DNA from: Lachnospiraceae bacterium
Lineage (GTDB): Bacteria > Bacillota > Clostridia > Lachnospirales > Lachnospiraceae
Length of the DNA: 51,706 nucleotides
Direction of reading: 5' to 3'
Assembly (NCBI GenBank): GCA_900757195.1
Contig: CAAEMZ010000046.1
Span: 1-51,706 of the forward strand
The translations under genes and the position numbers were made by a program. Below the pieces are notes generated by a model. The model saw only the letters and a program-made list of their open reading frames with translations. It did not search any database and was not told where the DNA came from. This document shows positions 16,270 through 23,528 of the stretch, piece by piece (position 1 is the first letter of the stretch; each line of letters begins with the position of its first letter).

Positions 16270-17175
16270 TTATTTCACTTTGCCGATCAGCGTACGGATA
16301 TCGTCCACCTTCATACGGCGCATATAATCTTCAATTCCTGAAATCACCTGTTCCGTCGCATATGGATTATTAAAATTCGCTGTGCCGACAGCCACAGCCG
16401 TCGCTCCGGCAAGAATAAATTCCATCGCGTCCTCAGCGGTCTGAATACCGCCCATACCGATAATCGGAATCTTTACGGCATTTGCCACCTGGTATACCAT
16501 CCGCACTGCTACCGGCTTAATGGCCGGACCGGAAAGTCCTCCGGTTTTATTCGCCAGCGCGAAATCCTGTTTATAAATATCAATCTTCATGCCTGTCAGT
16601 GTATTAATCAGGGACAGAACATCGGCGCCGCCGGCTTCTGCCGCCTTTGCCATCTCCGTAATATCCGTCACATTCGGGCTCAGTTTCATAATGACCGGCT
16701 GCTTTGCTTTTGCCTTGACCGCTTTTGTAATCGCCTCGACGGCTTTCGGGTCCTGACCGAAGGCGATGCCGCCTTCCTTAACGTTCGGACAGGAAATATT
16801 GATTTCCAGCATATCCACCGGTTCATCCCCCAGACGCTCTACAACTTCCAGATAATCTTCGGTGGATTTTCCGCAGACATTCACGATAATCTTTGTGTCA
16901 TACTGTTTTAAAAAAGGAATATCCCGTTTTGCAAAAAGATCAATCCCCGGATTCTGAAGACCGATGGCATTGAGCATACCGCTGGCAGTCTCCGCGATCC
17001 GCGGTGTCGGATTTCCCGGCCACGGGACGTTCGCAACCCCCTTGGTCACAACCGCACCCAGTTTATTCAGATCGACAAATTCGCCGTATTCCGCACCGGA
17101 GCCAAAGGTTCCCGAGGCTTCCATGACCGGATTCTTTAATTCCACTCCGGCAAGATTCACTTTGGTATTTATCAT
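16270..17175 (-). CDS. pyrD: Dihydroorotate dehydrogenase, class 1B catalytic subunit
   Basis: FMN enzyme oxidising dihydroorotate to orotate, using NAD+ through its partner PyrK. The sequence has NPVMEASGTFG near the N-terminus, the catalytic cysteine in EINISCPNVKEGG, and the FMN-binding GMGGIQTAEDAMEF and GATAVAVGTANF motifs; 301 aa, full length. The start has GGAGG 7 bases upstream and overlaps the pyrK stop (ATGA), consistent with stoichiometric assembly of the PyrD2K2 complex. Confidence 0.97.
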   Translation of the reverse strand: MINTKVNLAGVELKNPVMEASGTFGSGAEYGEFVDLNKLGAVVTKGVANVPWPGNPTPRIAETASGMLNAIGLQNPGIDLFAKRDIPFLKQYDTKIIVNVCGKSTEDYLEVVERLGDEPVDMLEINISCPNVKEGGIAFGQDPKAVEAITKAVKAKAKQPVIMKLSPNVTDITEMAKAAEAGGADVLSLINTLTGMKIDIYKQDFALANKTGGLSGPAIKPVAVRMVYQVANAVKIPIIGMGGIQTAEDAMEFILAGATAVAVGTANFNNPYATEQVISGIEDYMRRMKVDDIRTLIGKVK

Positions 17176-17942
17176 AAATCCACCTCCCGTGCATCAAATA
17201 CCGGACCGTCTTTACAGATCCGTTTATTATGGACGTTGGAGTGATGGTCCACTTCCGTTGACTGACACACACAGGCCAGGCAGGCGCCGATACCGCAGGC
17301 CATCTTCTCCTCGAGAGAAATCTGAGCTTCAATACCCTCGCCTTCGGCATAATTTTTTAAGGCTTTCAGCATCGGTGTCGGACCGCAGCTGTAAATCACA
17401 TCGCCGGCAACGCCTTCCGCTTTCATCGCATCCAGAACATTGCCCTTCGTTCCCACACTGCCGTCTTCCGTCGCAATGACAATCTTTCCAAGGCCTTCAA
17501 AATCTTCTTTTAAAAACATCCGGCTGTCCCGGTAGCCCAGAACAATGGTTTTTTCACCTTTCAGTTCTTTTGCGAGCTGGAGCATCGGCGGTATACCAAT
17601 ACCTCCGGCAACAAGAATGGAAGTACTGTGTTTCAACGTATAGCCATTGCCCAGAGGTCCAAGGACCTTCGCCGCGTCTCCTGCTTTAAGGGAAGAAAAT
17701 TCTTTTGTCCCCTCTCCGACTATCCGGTATACAAGGCGTAATCTGCCGCCATCCCGGTCAATTTCACAAATACTGATCGGTCTTGGAAGCAGACGGCTGT
17801 TGTCTTTACTGTAAACGGAAACAAACTGACCCGGTTTTGCCGCTGCCGCCATATCGCCCGCATCCAGCCAGATACTGTAAATATCCGGGGCCAGCATTTC
17901 CTGTGAAATAACTTTGACCATCTTACACTGTTTTTCCTGCAT
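17172..17942 (-). CDS. pyrK: Dihydroorotate dehydrogenase electron transfer subunit
   Basis: PyrK carries FAD and a 2Fe-2S cluster and passes electrons from PyrD to NAD+. The FAD-binding RPISICEI motif, the NAD-binding ILVAGGIGIPPML motif and the C-terminal cysteine set CGIGACLACVCQ plus a further Cys in NKRICKDGP are all present. 256 aa, normal. It sits 10 bp after pyrF and overlaps pyrD by 4 bp. Confidence 0.97.
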   Translation of the reverse strand: MQEKQCKMVKVISQEMLAPDIYSIWLDAGDMAAAAKPGQFVSVYSKDNSRLLPRPISICEIDRDGGRLRLVYRIVGEGTKEFSSLKAGDAAKVLGPLGNGYTLKHSTSILVAGGIGIPPMLQLAKELKGEKTIVLGYRDSRMFLKEDFEGLGKIVIATEDGSVGTKGNVLDAMKAEGVAGDVIYSCGPTPMLKALKNYAEGEGIEAQISLEEKMACGIGACLACVCQSTEVDHHSNVHNKRICKDGPVFDAREVDL

Positions 17943-17952
17943 CTTCTGTCTC

Positions 17953-18882
17953 CTATCTCAGGCCTGCGCCGACCTGAATGTCTTCAATCATATCCAACAC
18001 GGCCTGACGGGAAGCGTCCGCATAGCCTTCCGGACCGAATTTTGCATATTTATCCTGTTTGTATGCAGCAATAATGCCTCTGGAAGAATTGACAATAGCT
18101 CCCAGGCCGTCTTCGTTAAAGTAATTCACCAGATCCGAACCCTTCGCCCCCTGAGCGCCGTATCCCGGCACAAGGATAAAGTTCTTCTTCATAATATTTC
18201 TAAGTACTTTTCCCATCTCCGGATAGGTGGCGCCCACAACGGCGCCGACATAGCTGTAACCGCATGCGCCCATATGCTGGCTGCCCCATTCAACAACCTT
18301 TTCGGCAACCCACTCATAAAGCGGCCGTCCGTCAATCAGACGGTCCTGAAATTCGCCGCTGGAAGGATTGGATGTTTTCGTAAGAATAAACATCCCCTTC
18401 TTTTCAGGTACAGCCACATCAATGAAAGGCTGAACACTGTCTGTTCCCATATATGGATTAATTGTAATAAAATCTTCATTAAAGCCGTAGTAAGACTTGC
18501 TTCCGACCTGGGCTTTTCCCAGATGTCCTGTCGCATAAGCGCCGGAAGTGGAACCGATATCCCCGCGTTTAATATCTCCGATAACCACCAGATCCTTTTC
18601 GTGACAGTAGTCCAGTGTCTTTTTAAAAGCCATAATTCCCGGAATACCAAACTGTTCGTACATGGCAATCTGCGGCTTGACCGCAGGAATCAGATCATAG
18701 ACAGCATCAATAATGCCTTTGTTGAACTGCCAGATCGCTTCCGCAGCGCCTTCTAAAGTTTCACCATACGCTTCAAAAGCTTTCTTCTGAATAAAATCCG
18801 GAACATAAGCCAGCATCGGGTCAAGACCGACTTCGATCGGCGCTCCTGTCTTTTTAATCTTTTCCACCAGTTTATCAATCAT
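17953..18882 (-). CDS. pyrF: Orotidine 5'-phosphate decarboxylase, subfamily 2
   Basis: PyrF makes UMP from OMP. The longer subfamily-2 form (309 aa) is indicated by EVGLDPML at the N-terminus, the catalytic GDIKRGDIGSTSGAY segment with its Lys and Asp residues, and the C-terminal LVPGYGAQGA and VNSSRGI phosphate-binding motifs. It is the first gene of the pyr operon: GGGAGG lies 7 bases before the ATG and a promoter lies in the 71-bp gap upstream. No PyrR-type attenuator is visible in this short leader. Confidence 0.97.
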   Translation of the reverse strand: MIDKLVEKIKKTGAPIEVGLDPMLAYVPDFIQKKAFEAYGETLEGAAEAIWQFNKGIIDAVYDLIPAVKPQIAMYEQFGIPGIMAFKKTLDYCHEKDLVVIGDIKRGDIGSTSGAYATGHLGKAQVGSKSYYGFNEDFITINPYMGTDSVQPFIDVAVPEKKGMFILTKTSNPSSGEFQDRLIDGRPLYEWVAEKVVEWGSQHMGACGYSYVGAVVGATYPEMGKVLRNIMKKNFILVPGYGAQGAKGSDLVNYFNEDGLGAIVNSSRGIIAAYKQDKYAKFGPEGYADASRQAVLDMIEDIQVGAGLR

Positions 18883-18917
18883 GGTTTATCCTCCCGTTCA
18901 TTTATCATATATCATTT

Positions 18918-18926
18918 ATTTTATCA
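18918..18926 (-). promoter_or_regulatory. Candidate extended -10 promoter of the pyr operon
   Basis: Minus strand TGATAAAAT (TG motif at 18925-18926, -10 TAAAAT at 18918-18923), 36 bases upstream of the pyrF start. The -35 region is weak (TGTTAA at 17-base spacing). The gap is too short to hold a PyrR attenuator. Confidence 0.55.
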
Positions 18927-18953
18927 CATTCGCCCTTTGATTAACAGAATAAA

Positions 18954-20573
18954 TTAGTGCTTTCTTTTCTTTGGTCTGGAGATTTCCGCATTGACTCTCC
19001 GTCCGTGGTAGCTGAGACTGTTAAGAACATCCAGCACTCTCCGCGCTTCAGAACCCGGGATTTCAATGAAGGAAAATTTATCCATAATCATCACATCCGT
19101 TACCAGACGTTCATTCAGACGGCATTTGACGCTTAAAAGCTCCAGAAGCTGTTTCTTTTTGATTCTGTCCAGTTTTCCGAGATTAATAAAAATCCGTACC
19201 TTTTCTTTTTTACCCATCTTCTTTTTAATGACATCGGTAAATCTCGGCCGTTCCTCAATATCCCGATAGCTTTCCGCCGGAACTTCCCGGCTTAAAAAGG
19301 CAGCCGCCACATCGAGAATGGTATAATCTTCAGAGTCTTCGCCATCGAGAAATTCCTGAAGGGCACGGGTGTAGTTATCCAGGTTTTCCTTCTGCATAAT
19401 ATTAAGGATTTCATTCATTACCTGTTTCGTCCGGACATCCACGATTTCAGAGCCCTTCGGAATGGACATATATTTGATCTTTGCTTTGGTGTATCCCATA
19501 ATTTCCCGGAGTTTATACATGTCTCTCCGTCCCACAAAGGAATAAGATACGCCTTCCCGGTTTGCTCTTCCGGTCCGTCCGATCCGGTGAACATAATACT
19601 CAACATCCTCCGGAAGATCGTAGTTAAACACCGCTTCCACATTTTCAATATCAATCCCCCGGGCCGCAACATCAGTAGCGATGAGGATTTCCGCTCTGCC
19701 GTGTTTAAACGCATGCATGACCCGGTCTCTCTGAGACTGTTTCATATCTCCGTGGAGTCCTTCGGCCTGATATCCCCGGGCTACCATTTCGTGGGTCAGC
19801 TCATCCACCCGGCGTTTTGTATTACAAAATACCATGGACAGTTTAAAGTCATTCACATCGATCAGCCGGGCCAGAACGTCCATCTTGTCCCCCTCATTCA
19901 CTTCCAGATAAAACTGTTTGATCGAAGGCACAGTAATCTCCGTCTTTGTAATCTGAACTTTGACCGGGTCCGTTAAATATTTTTTTGTAATCGCCAGAAT
20001 CTCCTTGGACAGCGTTGCCGAAAACAGCACCGTCTGACGCTCTTCCGGCACAGATTCCAGAATCGTATCAATATCCTCTCTAAAGCCCATGTTCAGCATC
20101 TCGTCCGCTTCATCAAGCACCATATACTGCAGATGATCCAGACGGATGGTCCGGCGGCGCATATGGTCCATCAGACGTCCCGGTGTGGCCACAATAATCT
20201 GAGGTTTCCGTTTCAGAGCCATAATCTGGCGGTCAATATTCTGCCCGCCGTAAATCGGCACAATGCGGATGGATTTTTTATATTTTGTTAATTTCATCAG
20301 TTCATCCGTCGTCTGTACAACCAGTTCCCGTGTCGGACATAAAATCATTGCCAGCACATTTCTTGAGGAAGTGTCCATGCCCTCAACCAGCGGAATACCG
20401 AAAGCGCATGTCTTTCCGGTTCCTGTCGGCGCCTGTGCCACCATATCCCGTCCTTCGAGCATCGGTCCGATACTCTGGCTCTGCACCGGCGTCGCCTCCA
20501 CAAAGCCCATATCGCTGACTGCACGTTTTAATTCGTCGGATATATCCAATGTTTCAAATAATATTTTCTCCAT
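18954..20573 (-). CDS. DEAD-box ATP-dependent RNA helicase (CshA/DeaD-like)
   Basis: Motifs in order: Q motif ATPVQSQSI, Walker A APTGTGKT, PTRELV, VLDEADEM, SAT, and in the second RecA domain the ARGIDIENVE and HRIGRTGRA motifs. The C-terminal 75 residues (from about KKEKVRIFINLGKLDRIKK) form a DbpA-type RNA-binding domain, followed by a basic tail. Such helicases unwind structured RNA in ribosome assembly or mRNA turnover, often at low temperature. 539 aa, full length; GAGG precedes the ATG. It probably has its own promoter, whose -35 overlaps the stop codon of the upstream gene. Confidence 0.95.
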   Translation of the reverse strand: MEKILFETLDISDELKRAVSDMGFVEATPVQSQSIGPMLEGRDMVAQAPTGTGKTCAFGIPLVEGMDTSSRNVLAMILCPTRELVVQTTDELMKLTKYKKSIRIVPIYGGQNIDRQIMALKRKPQIIVATPGRLMDHMRRRTIRLDHLQYMVLDEADEMLNMGFREDIDTILESVPEERQTVLFSATLSKEILAITKKYLTDPVKVQITKTEITVPSIKQFYLEVNEGDKMDVLARLIDVNDFKLSMVFCNTKRRVDELTHEMVARGYQAEGLHGDMKQSQRDRVMHAFKHGRAEILIATDVAARGIDIENVEAVFNYDLPEDVEYYVHRIGRTGRANREGVSYSFVGRRDMYKLREIMGYTKAKIKYMSIPKGSEIVDVRTKQVMNEILNIMQKENLDNYTRALQEFLDGEDSEDYTILDVAAAFLSREVPAESYRDIEERPRFTDVIKKKMGKKEKVRIFINLGKLDRIKKKQLLELLSVKCRLNERLVTDVMIMDKFSFIEIPGSEARRVLDVLNSLSYHGRRVNAEISRPKKRKH

Positions 20574-20592
20574 ATTAACCTCTTTCTTATAT

Positions 20593-20623
20593 TTATATTT
20601 TTATGTTTAAATGTTTCTGTCAA
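20593..20623 (-). promoter_or_regulatory. Candidate promoter of the RNA helicase gene
   Basis: Perfect -35 TTGACA (20618-20623) overlapping the stop codon of the M50 gene. The -10 is AT-rich but poor; AATATA or ATATAA occur at 18-19 base spacing. Distance to the helicase ATG fits a short leader. Confidence 0.4.
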
Positions 20624-21255
20624 AAGTGCAGAATCATCCGCACCAGGAAATAGAACACCCAGTAAATGCCATTCTGGGCAAGGCCCATCGGGATTGACAG
20701 AATTCCCGTGACCGCCAGGATCAGAAAAACGATATAGCCATACCGGCTGACCCGGCGTTCCATATAGTTTTCATCATCGTGAACCAGAATACCGAAAACC
20801 TTTGAACCATCCAGCGGTGGTACCGGAATCAGGTTAAAGACGCCGAGACCGATATTCAGCAGGGCAAAATAATTCAGCAGATTGTAAATATACACCACCG
20901 CATAACCGGCCCGGCCGCCCGTCGTCTTATACATGATGCCCATAATAAAGACGCTGATAAAGGCCAGAATAAAATTTGCTCCCGGCCCCGCCAGAGCTGT
21001 GCACACAACCCCCTTTTTCCGGTCTCTGTAATAAGCCGCATTAATACGCACCGGCTTCGCCCAGCCGAATCGGAAAAAAATCAGACAGAGGGTTCCCATA
21101 ATGTCCAGATGATGCAGTGGATTAAAGGACAGCCGCCCATCCTGCTTCGGCGTCGGATCGCCCATCTTCCAGGACACATAGCCATGGGCAAACTCATGAG
21201 CGGTAATGGCAATCAGCGCCGAAGGAACGATATATACCAAATCATAATAATTCAT
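20620..21255 (-). CDS. Site-2 protease family protein (M50 metalloprotease-like)
   Basis: A membrane-embedded protease-like protein with the zinc motif HEFAHG near the N-terminus in a hydrophobic segment, followed by MGDPTPKQDGRLSFNPLHHLD and a C-terminal NLIPVPPLDGSKV, the second ligand motif of the short M50/SREBP-type rhomboid-like family. Five or six TM helices. Substrate unknown; relatives cut membrane regulators or act in sporulation. An ATG at 21276 is possible (218 aa) but directly abuts the T-run of the upstream terminator and lacks any SD; the next ATG at 21255 (211 aa) is preferred with modest confidence. Confidence 0.88.
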   Translation of the reverse strand: MNYYDLVYIVPSALIAITAHEFAHGYVSWKMGDPTPKQDGRLSFNPLHHLDIMGTLCLIFFRFGWAKPVRINAAYYRDRKKGVVCTALAGPGANFILAFISVFIMGIMYKTTGGRAGYAVVYIYNLLNYFALLNIGLGVFNLIPVPPLDGSKVFGILVHDDENYMERRVSRYGYIVFLILAVTGILSIPMGLAQNGIYWVFYFLVRMILHF

Positions 21256-21277
21256 TTTCTTCACGGAGCCTTTCATA

Positions 21278-21305
21278 AAAAATGCTCTGCCGTCGGACAG
21301 AGCAT
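21278..21305 (-). terminator. Intrinsic terminator directly upstream of the M50 gene
   Basis: Perfect 8-bp stem ATGCTCTG / CAGAGCAT with an 8-base loop followed by TTTTTT on the minus strand, just after the stop of the small-exporter gene. The T-run touches the first ATG of the M50 frame, leaving almost no room for a promoter between terminator and gene. Confidence 0.88.
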
Positions 21306-21309
21306 AGAC

Positions 21310-21819
21310 TTAAAATACGTTCGTTACCATCCACGGAATAAAGTAGCTGATAATACACATAATGACTGTAGCCATACAGATGCCAAGAAGAACTGCCGGA
21401 AATGCCTTTTTAAATTTAATTCCCATCAGGGAAGCAATCAGGGAGCCGGTCCATGCCCCTGTTCCCGGAAGTGGTATGCCTACAAACAAAAGCAGACCGA
21501 TAAATTCATATTTCTGAATCGTATCGCTTTTGCTCATGGACTTTGCCTCGAGTTTTTCGATTTTCGGTTTCAGCCATTTTGTTTTCTTAAGCGCATTAAA
21601 AATCGGAGTGATGAAAGCCAGAATAAAAGGCACCGGAATGATATTTCCCACAACGCATAAGGCAACCGCTTTAAACAGCGGAATTCTCAAAAGTGATGCG
21701 GCAACCAGTCCGCCACGAAGTTCCAGAATCGGCACCATCGATATAATAAAAACGATCATTTCTTTGGAAACTACGCCGTCCAGATTGGTGGTAAACCATG
21801 TGATTAAAGAGTCTGTCAT
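21310..21819 (-). CDS. Small multi-drug export family membrane protein
   Basis: 169-aa integral membrane protein with four to five TM helices and the landmarks of the COG2426/PF06695 family: PILELRGGLVAASLL in the first part and GIPLPGTGAWTGSLIA in the second, conserved re-entrant-like loops shared with DedA-type proteins. The 'drug export' name is historical; transport has not been shown for most members. The ATG overlaps the stop of the 57-aa gene upstream (ATGA), and a strong terminator follows immediately. Confidence 0.85.
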   Translation of the reverse strand: MTDSLITWFTTNLDGVVSKEMIVFIISMVPILELRGGLVAASLLRIPLFKAVALCVVGNIIPVPFILAFITPIFNALKKTKWLKPKIEKLEAKSMSKSDTIQKYEFIGLLLFVGIPLPGTGAWTGSLIASLMGIKFKKAFPAVLLGICMATVIMCIISYFIPWMVTNVF

Positions 21820-21989
21820 ACTGCCCTTCCCTTTCTTTTTTCTTTTTTAAGCCGTCTTTTTTTCAGTTTGTTATTGACTTTATAGCCAAGACGTATCTCC
21901 CTGCGAAAGGCCACAGCAGCCATCATTCCGCATAAAAATAATTGGATAAAGGCAATGACCTGATTTGTCTGTTTCTGCGATAATTTCAT
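21816..21989 (-). CDS. 57-residue basic single-span membrane protein
   Basis: Begins MKLSQKQTNQVIAFIQLFL, has one hydrophobic helix (about residues 10-28) and a strongly basic C-terminal tail rich in Lys and Arg. An upstream ATG at 22034 would lengthen it, but AAAGGAG sits 8 bases before the ATG at 21989, which I choose. The stop overlaps the start of the next gene (ATGA), supporting a real, co-translated gene. Function unknown; the basic tail suggests contact with membrane phospholipids or nucleic acid. Confidence 0.7.
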   Translation of the reverse strand: MKLSQKQTNQVIAFIQLFLCGMMAAVAFRREIRLGYKVNNKLKKRRLKKEKRKGRAV

Positions 21990-22030
21990 ATTTTTTTCTC
22001 CTTTCCGGGTTTTGTCATTGGAATATTCTA

Positions 22031-22807
22031 TCATAAAACAAAGTCAGATACAATCTTTAACATTAAAAGAATCATAACAATCAGAATCATCGGCCGTATG
22101 AAGGCCGCTCCTTTCTTCAGAGCCATCCCCGAGCCGAAGTAGCTTCCGAGCACATTGGAGGCGGCGGCAGGAACCGCGATCATCCAGATAACGTTGCCAT
22201 TCACCGCATAAGTAATCAGTGATGCGTAATTGGATGCCAGATTTAAAATTTTAGCATTGCCCGACGCTGTTTTCAGATCAAATTTCATCCATATGGAAAA
22301 TGCAATGATCGCAAAGGTTCCGGTTCCGGGTCCTACCATTCCATCGTAAAAACCGATAAAAAGTCCGATGACCAGGGCCAGAAAAATCTTTTTGGTTTTT
22401 CCGAGCCTGTCGGAAAGGTTTTCTTCACCATAGCCCTTATTCATAAAAATAATCACTGCCGCCACCGGAAGAAAAACAATCACGATCCGCTTTAAAAACC
22501 GGTCATCCAGAAGCAGAACGATCTGGGCGGCAATACCGGAACCGATAAAGGAACCGGCCGCCGCCAGAAGGGCCGTCCGGATATCCAGCGCCCGGTTCTT
22601 TAAAAAACGTGCGCTGGCCAGAGTCGTTCCGCAGGCGCTGGAAAATTTATTGCATCCATAGGCAAAATGGGCCGGCATTCCTGTCGCTATATAAGCCGGA
22701 AGGGAAATCAGTCCGCCGCCGCCGGCTGCCGCGTCCACAAACCCTGCCAAAAAAACAAAAAAACAAATGATACACAGTACAGGTACTGATAATGTAAAAG
22801 TATTCAT
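22031..22807 (-). CDS. TSUP family (TauE/SafE-like) permease
   Basis: 258-aa membrane protein with about eight TM helices. The two internally repeated motifs of the TSUP family are clear: FVDAAAGGGGLISLP in the first half and FIGFYDGMVGPGTGTFAII in the second. Relatives export or import small sulfonates, sulfite or organic anions; the substrate here is unknown. It is preceded by a terminator only about 18 bases before the ATG, so it may be expressed by read-through from the Dabb gene. The 57-aa gene begins 41 bp downstream. Confidence 0.93.
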   Translation of the reverse strand: MNTFTLSVPVLCIICFFVFLAGFVDAAAGGGGLISLPAYIATGMPAHFAYGCNKFSSACGTTLASARFLKNRALDIRTALLAAAGSFIGSGIAAQIVLLLDDRFLKRIVIVFLPVAAVIIFMNKGYGEENLSDRLGKTKKIFLALVIGLFIGFYDGMVGPGTGTFAIIAFSIWMKFDLKTASGNAKILNLASNYASLITYAVNGNVIWMIAVPAAASNVLGSYFGSGMALKKGAAFIRPMILIVMILLMLKIVSDFVL

Positions 22808-22819
22808 GTCGTCTCCGTA

Positions 22820-22848
22820 AAATAAGCCGGAGCATCAGCCTCCGGCCT
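22820..22848 (-). terminator. Intrinsic terminator between Dabb and TSUP genes
   Basis: GC-rich stem GCCGGAG / CTCCGGC with a 7-base loop (22826-22846), followed on the minus strand by TTATTTTA. The interrupted T-run suggests incomplete termination; the TSUP start is about 18 bases after it. Confidence 0.75.
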
Positions 22849-22867
22849 TTTATCCTTCTGTCAGTTT

Positions 22868-23161
22868 TCAGTCAATCACATAATCCAGAGCAATACTGGA
22901 TTCCATGACGCTGTGCATATGTTTTTTTACGACATCCACATGATAAGGGTCTTCCTGGTAAGCATCCAGCGCCTGCGCGTCATCCAGTTTCACCTGAAGA
23001 ATAATATCATAGGAACGGGCAGACTTTAAGAAATCCACACCGACTTCGATCTCCCGGACCATTGGCACCCGGCCTTCCATCGACAGCAGAATATCCCGCG
23101 TCTCATTTTTGCTGGCATCACTGTTATCTTTTAACTTGAAACATACAATATGTTTAATCAT
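22868..23161 (-). CDS. Dabb family stress-responsive alpha/beta-barrel protein
   Basis: About 97 residues with the dimeric alpha/beta-barrel layout: MIKHIVCFKLKDN at the start, a central REIEVGVDFLKSARSYDIIL strand pair, and YHVDVVKKHM before the last strand. Such proteins form small soluble dimers; most have no assigned reaction. A TTG nine bases upstream (23170) is also possible, since AGGAG lies 6 bases before it; I use the ATG, which gives the usual family N-terminus. It has its own promoter and a terminator. Confidence 0.9.
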   Translation of the reverse strand: MIKHIVCFKLKDNSDASKNETRDILLSMEGRVPMVREIEVGVDFLKSARSYDIILQVKLDDAQALDAYQEDPYHVDVVKKHMHSVMESSIALDYVID

Positions 23162-23195
23162 TCTATTCAATCCTCTCTCCTGTTTTTTACTCTAT

Positions 23196-23224
23196 ATTCT
23201 ATATGAATTACCTGTTAAAGTAAA
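23196..23224 (-). promoter_or_regulatory. Promoter of the Dabb gene
   Basis: Minus strand -35 TTTACT (23219-23224), 17-base spacer, -10 TAGAAT (23196-23201), 35 bases before the ATG. An alternative pair TTAACA/TATAGA at 16-base spacing overlaps it. Confidence 0.6.
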
Positions 23225-23282
23225 TACTCGAAGGCCGGGAAATTAAAATATATTAATTGAATAAAAAATTTAAAAAATAGTG

Positions 23283-23311
23283 TTGACAAGAACAATTTTT
23301 TATTGTATAGT
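23283..23311 (+). promoter_or_regulatory. Promoter of tRNA-Gly
   Basis: Plus strand -35 TTGACA (23283-23288), exactly 17 bases, -10 TATAGT (23306-23311), 34 bases before the mature tRNA 5' end. Close to consensus, as usual for stable RNA genes. Confidence 0.9.
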
Positions 23312-23345
23312 AATACTTGTCTTTGAGAGAGACAAAAAAATATAT

Positions 23346-23417
23346 GCGCGAGTGGCTCAGTGGTGGAGTATCGCCTTGCCAAGGCGAGGGTCGCGGGTTC
23401 GAATCCCGTCTCGCGCT
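23346..23417 (+). tRNA. tRNA-Gly (anticodon GCC)
   Basis: A 72-base cloverleaf: acceptor stem GCGCGAG / CTCGCGC with discriminator U, D-arm containing GGCTCAGTGGTGGAGT, anticodon stem CGCCT / AGGCG around TTGCCAA (anticodon GCC), and T-arm GCGGGTTCGAATCCCGT. The CCA end is not encoded, so it must be added after transcription. It is a single-gene unit on the plus strand with its own promoter and terminator, between minus-strand genes. Confidence 0.97.
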
Positions 23418-23423
23418 CTTTAG

Positions 23424-23452
23424 ACATCAAGCGAAAGCTTGGTGTTTTTTTG
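23424..23452 (+). terminator. Intrinsic terminator of tRNA-Gly
   Basis: Stem ACATCAAGC / GCTTGGTGT (one T-G pair) closed by a GAAA tetraloop and followed by a T7 run, 6 bases after the tRNA 3' end. Confidence 0.92.
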
Positions 23453-23476
23453 TTGTACAGGAAATTTTTATACAAT

Positions 23477-23520
23477 TAAAAATGCTCCCCGAAATAAAAA
23501 ATCTTCGAGGAGCATTTTTT
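23477..23520 (-). terminator. Bidirectional terminator after ppk1
   Basis: Inverted repeat AAAAATGCTCC(c)CGAA / TTCG(a)GGAGCATTTTT around a 10-base AT-rich loop, with T runs on both strands. It ends the long folate-polyphosphate operon on the minus strand and backs up the tRNA terminator on the plus strand. Confidence 0.88.
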
Positions 23521-23528
23521 GTTTCATT

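Noticed and set aside
17914..18756. 280-aa plus-strand open frame opposite pyrF
   Set aside because: Antisense shadow of a conserved enzyme; no SD and no family motif.
18883..18953. PyrR-type attenuator upstream of pyrF
   Set aside because: The gap is 71 bp and holds only a promoter and SD; there is no terminator/antiterminator pair.
23215..23475. Minus-strand open frame across the tRNA (contains ETGFEPATLALARR)
   Set aside because: This peptide is the well-known spurious product of reading tRNA-Gly antisense; the sequence is a tRNA gene.
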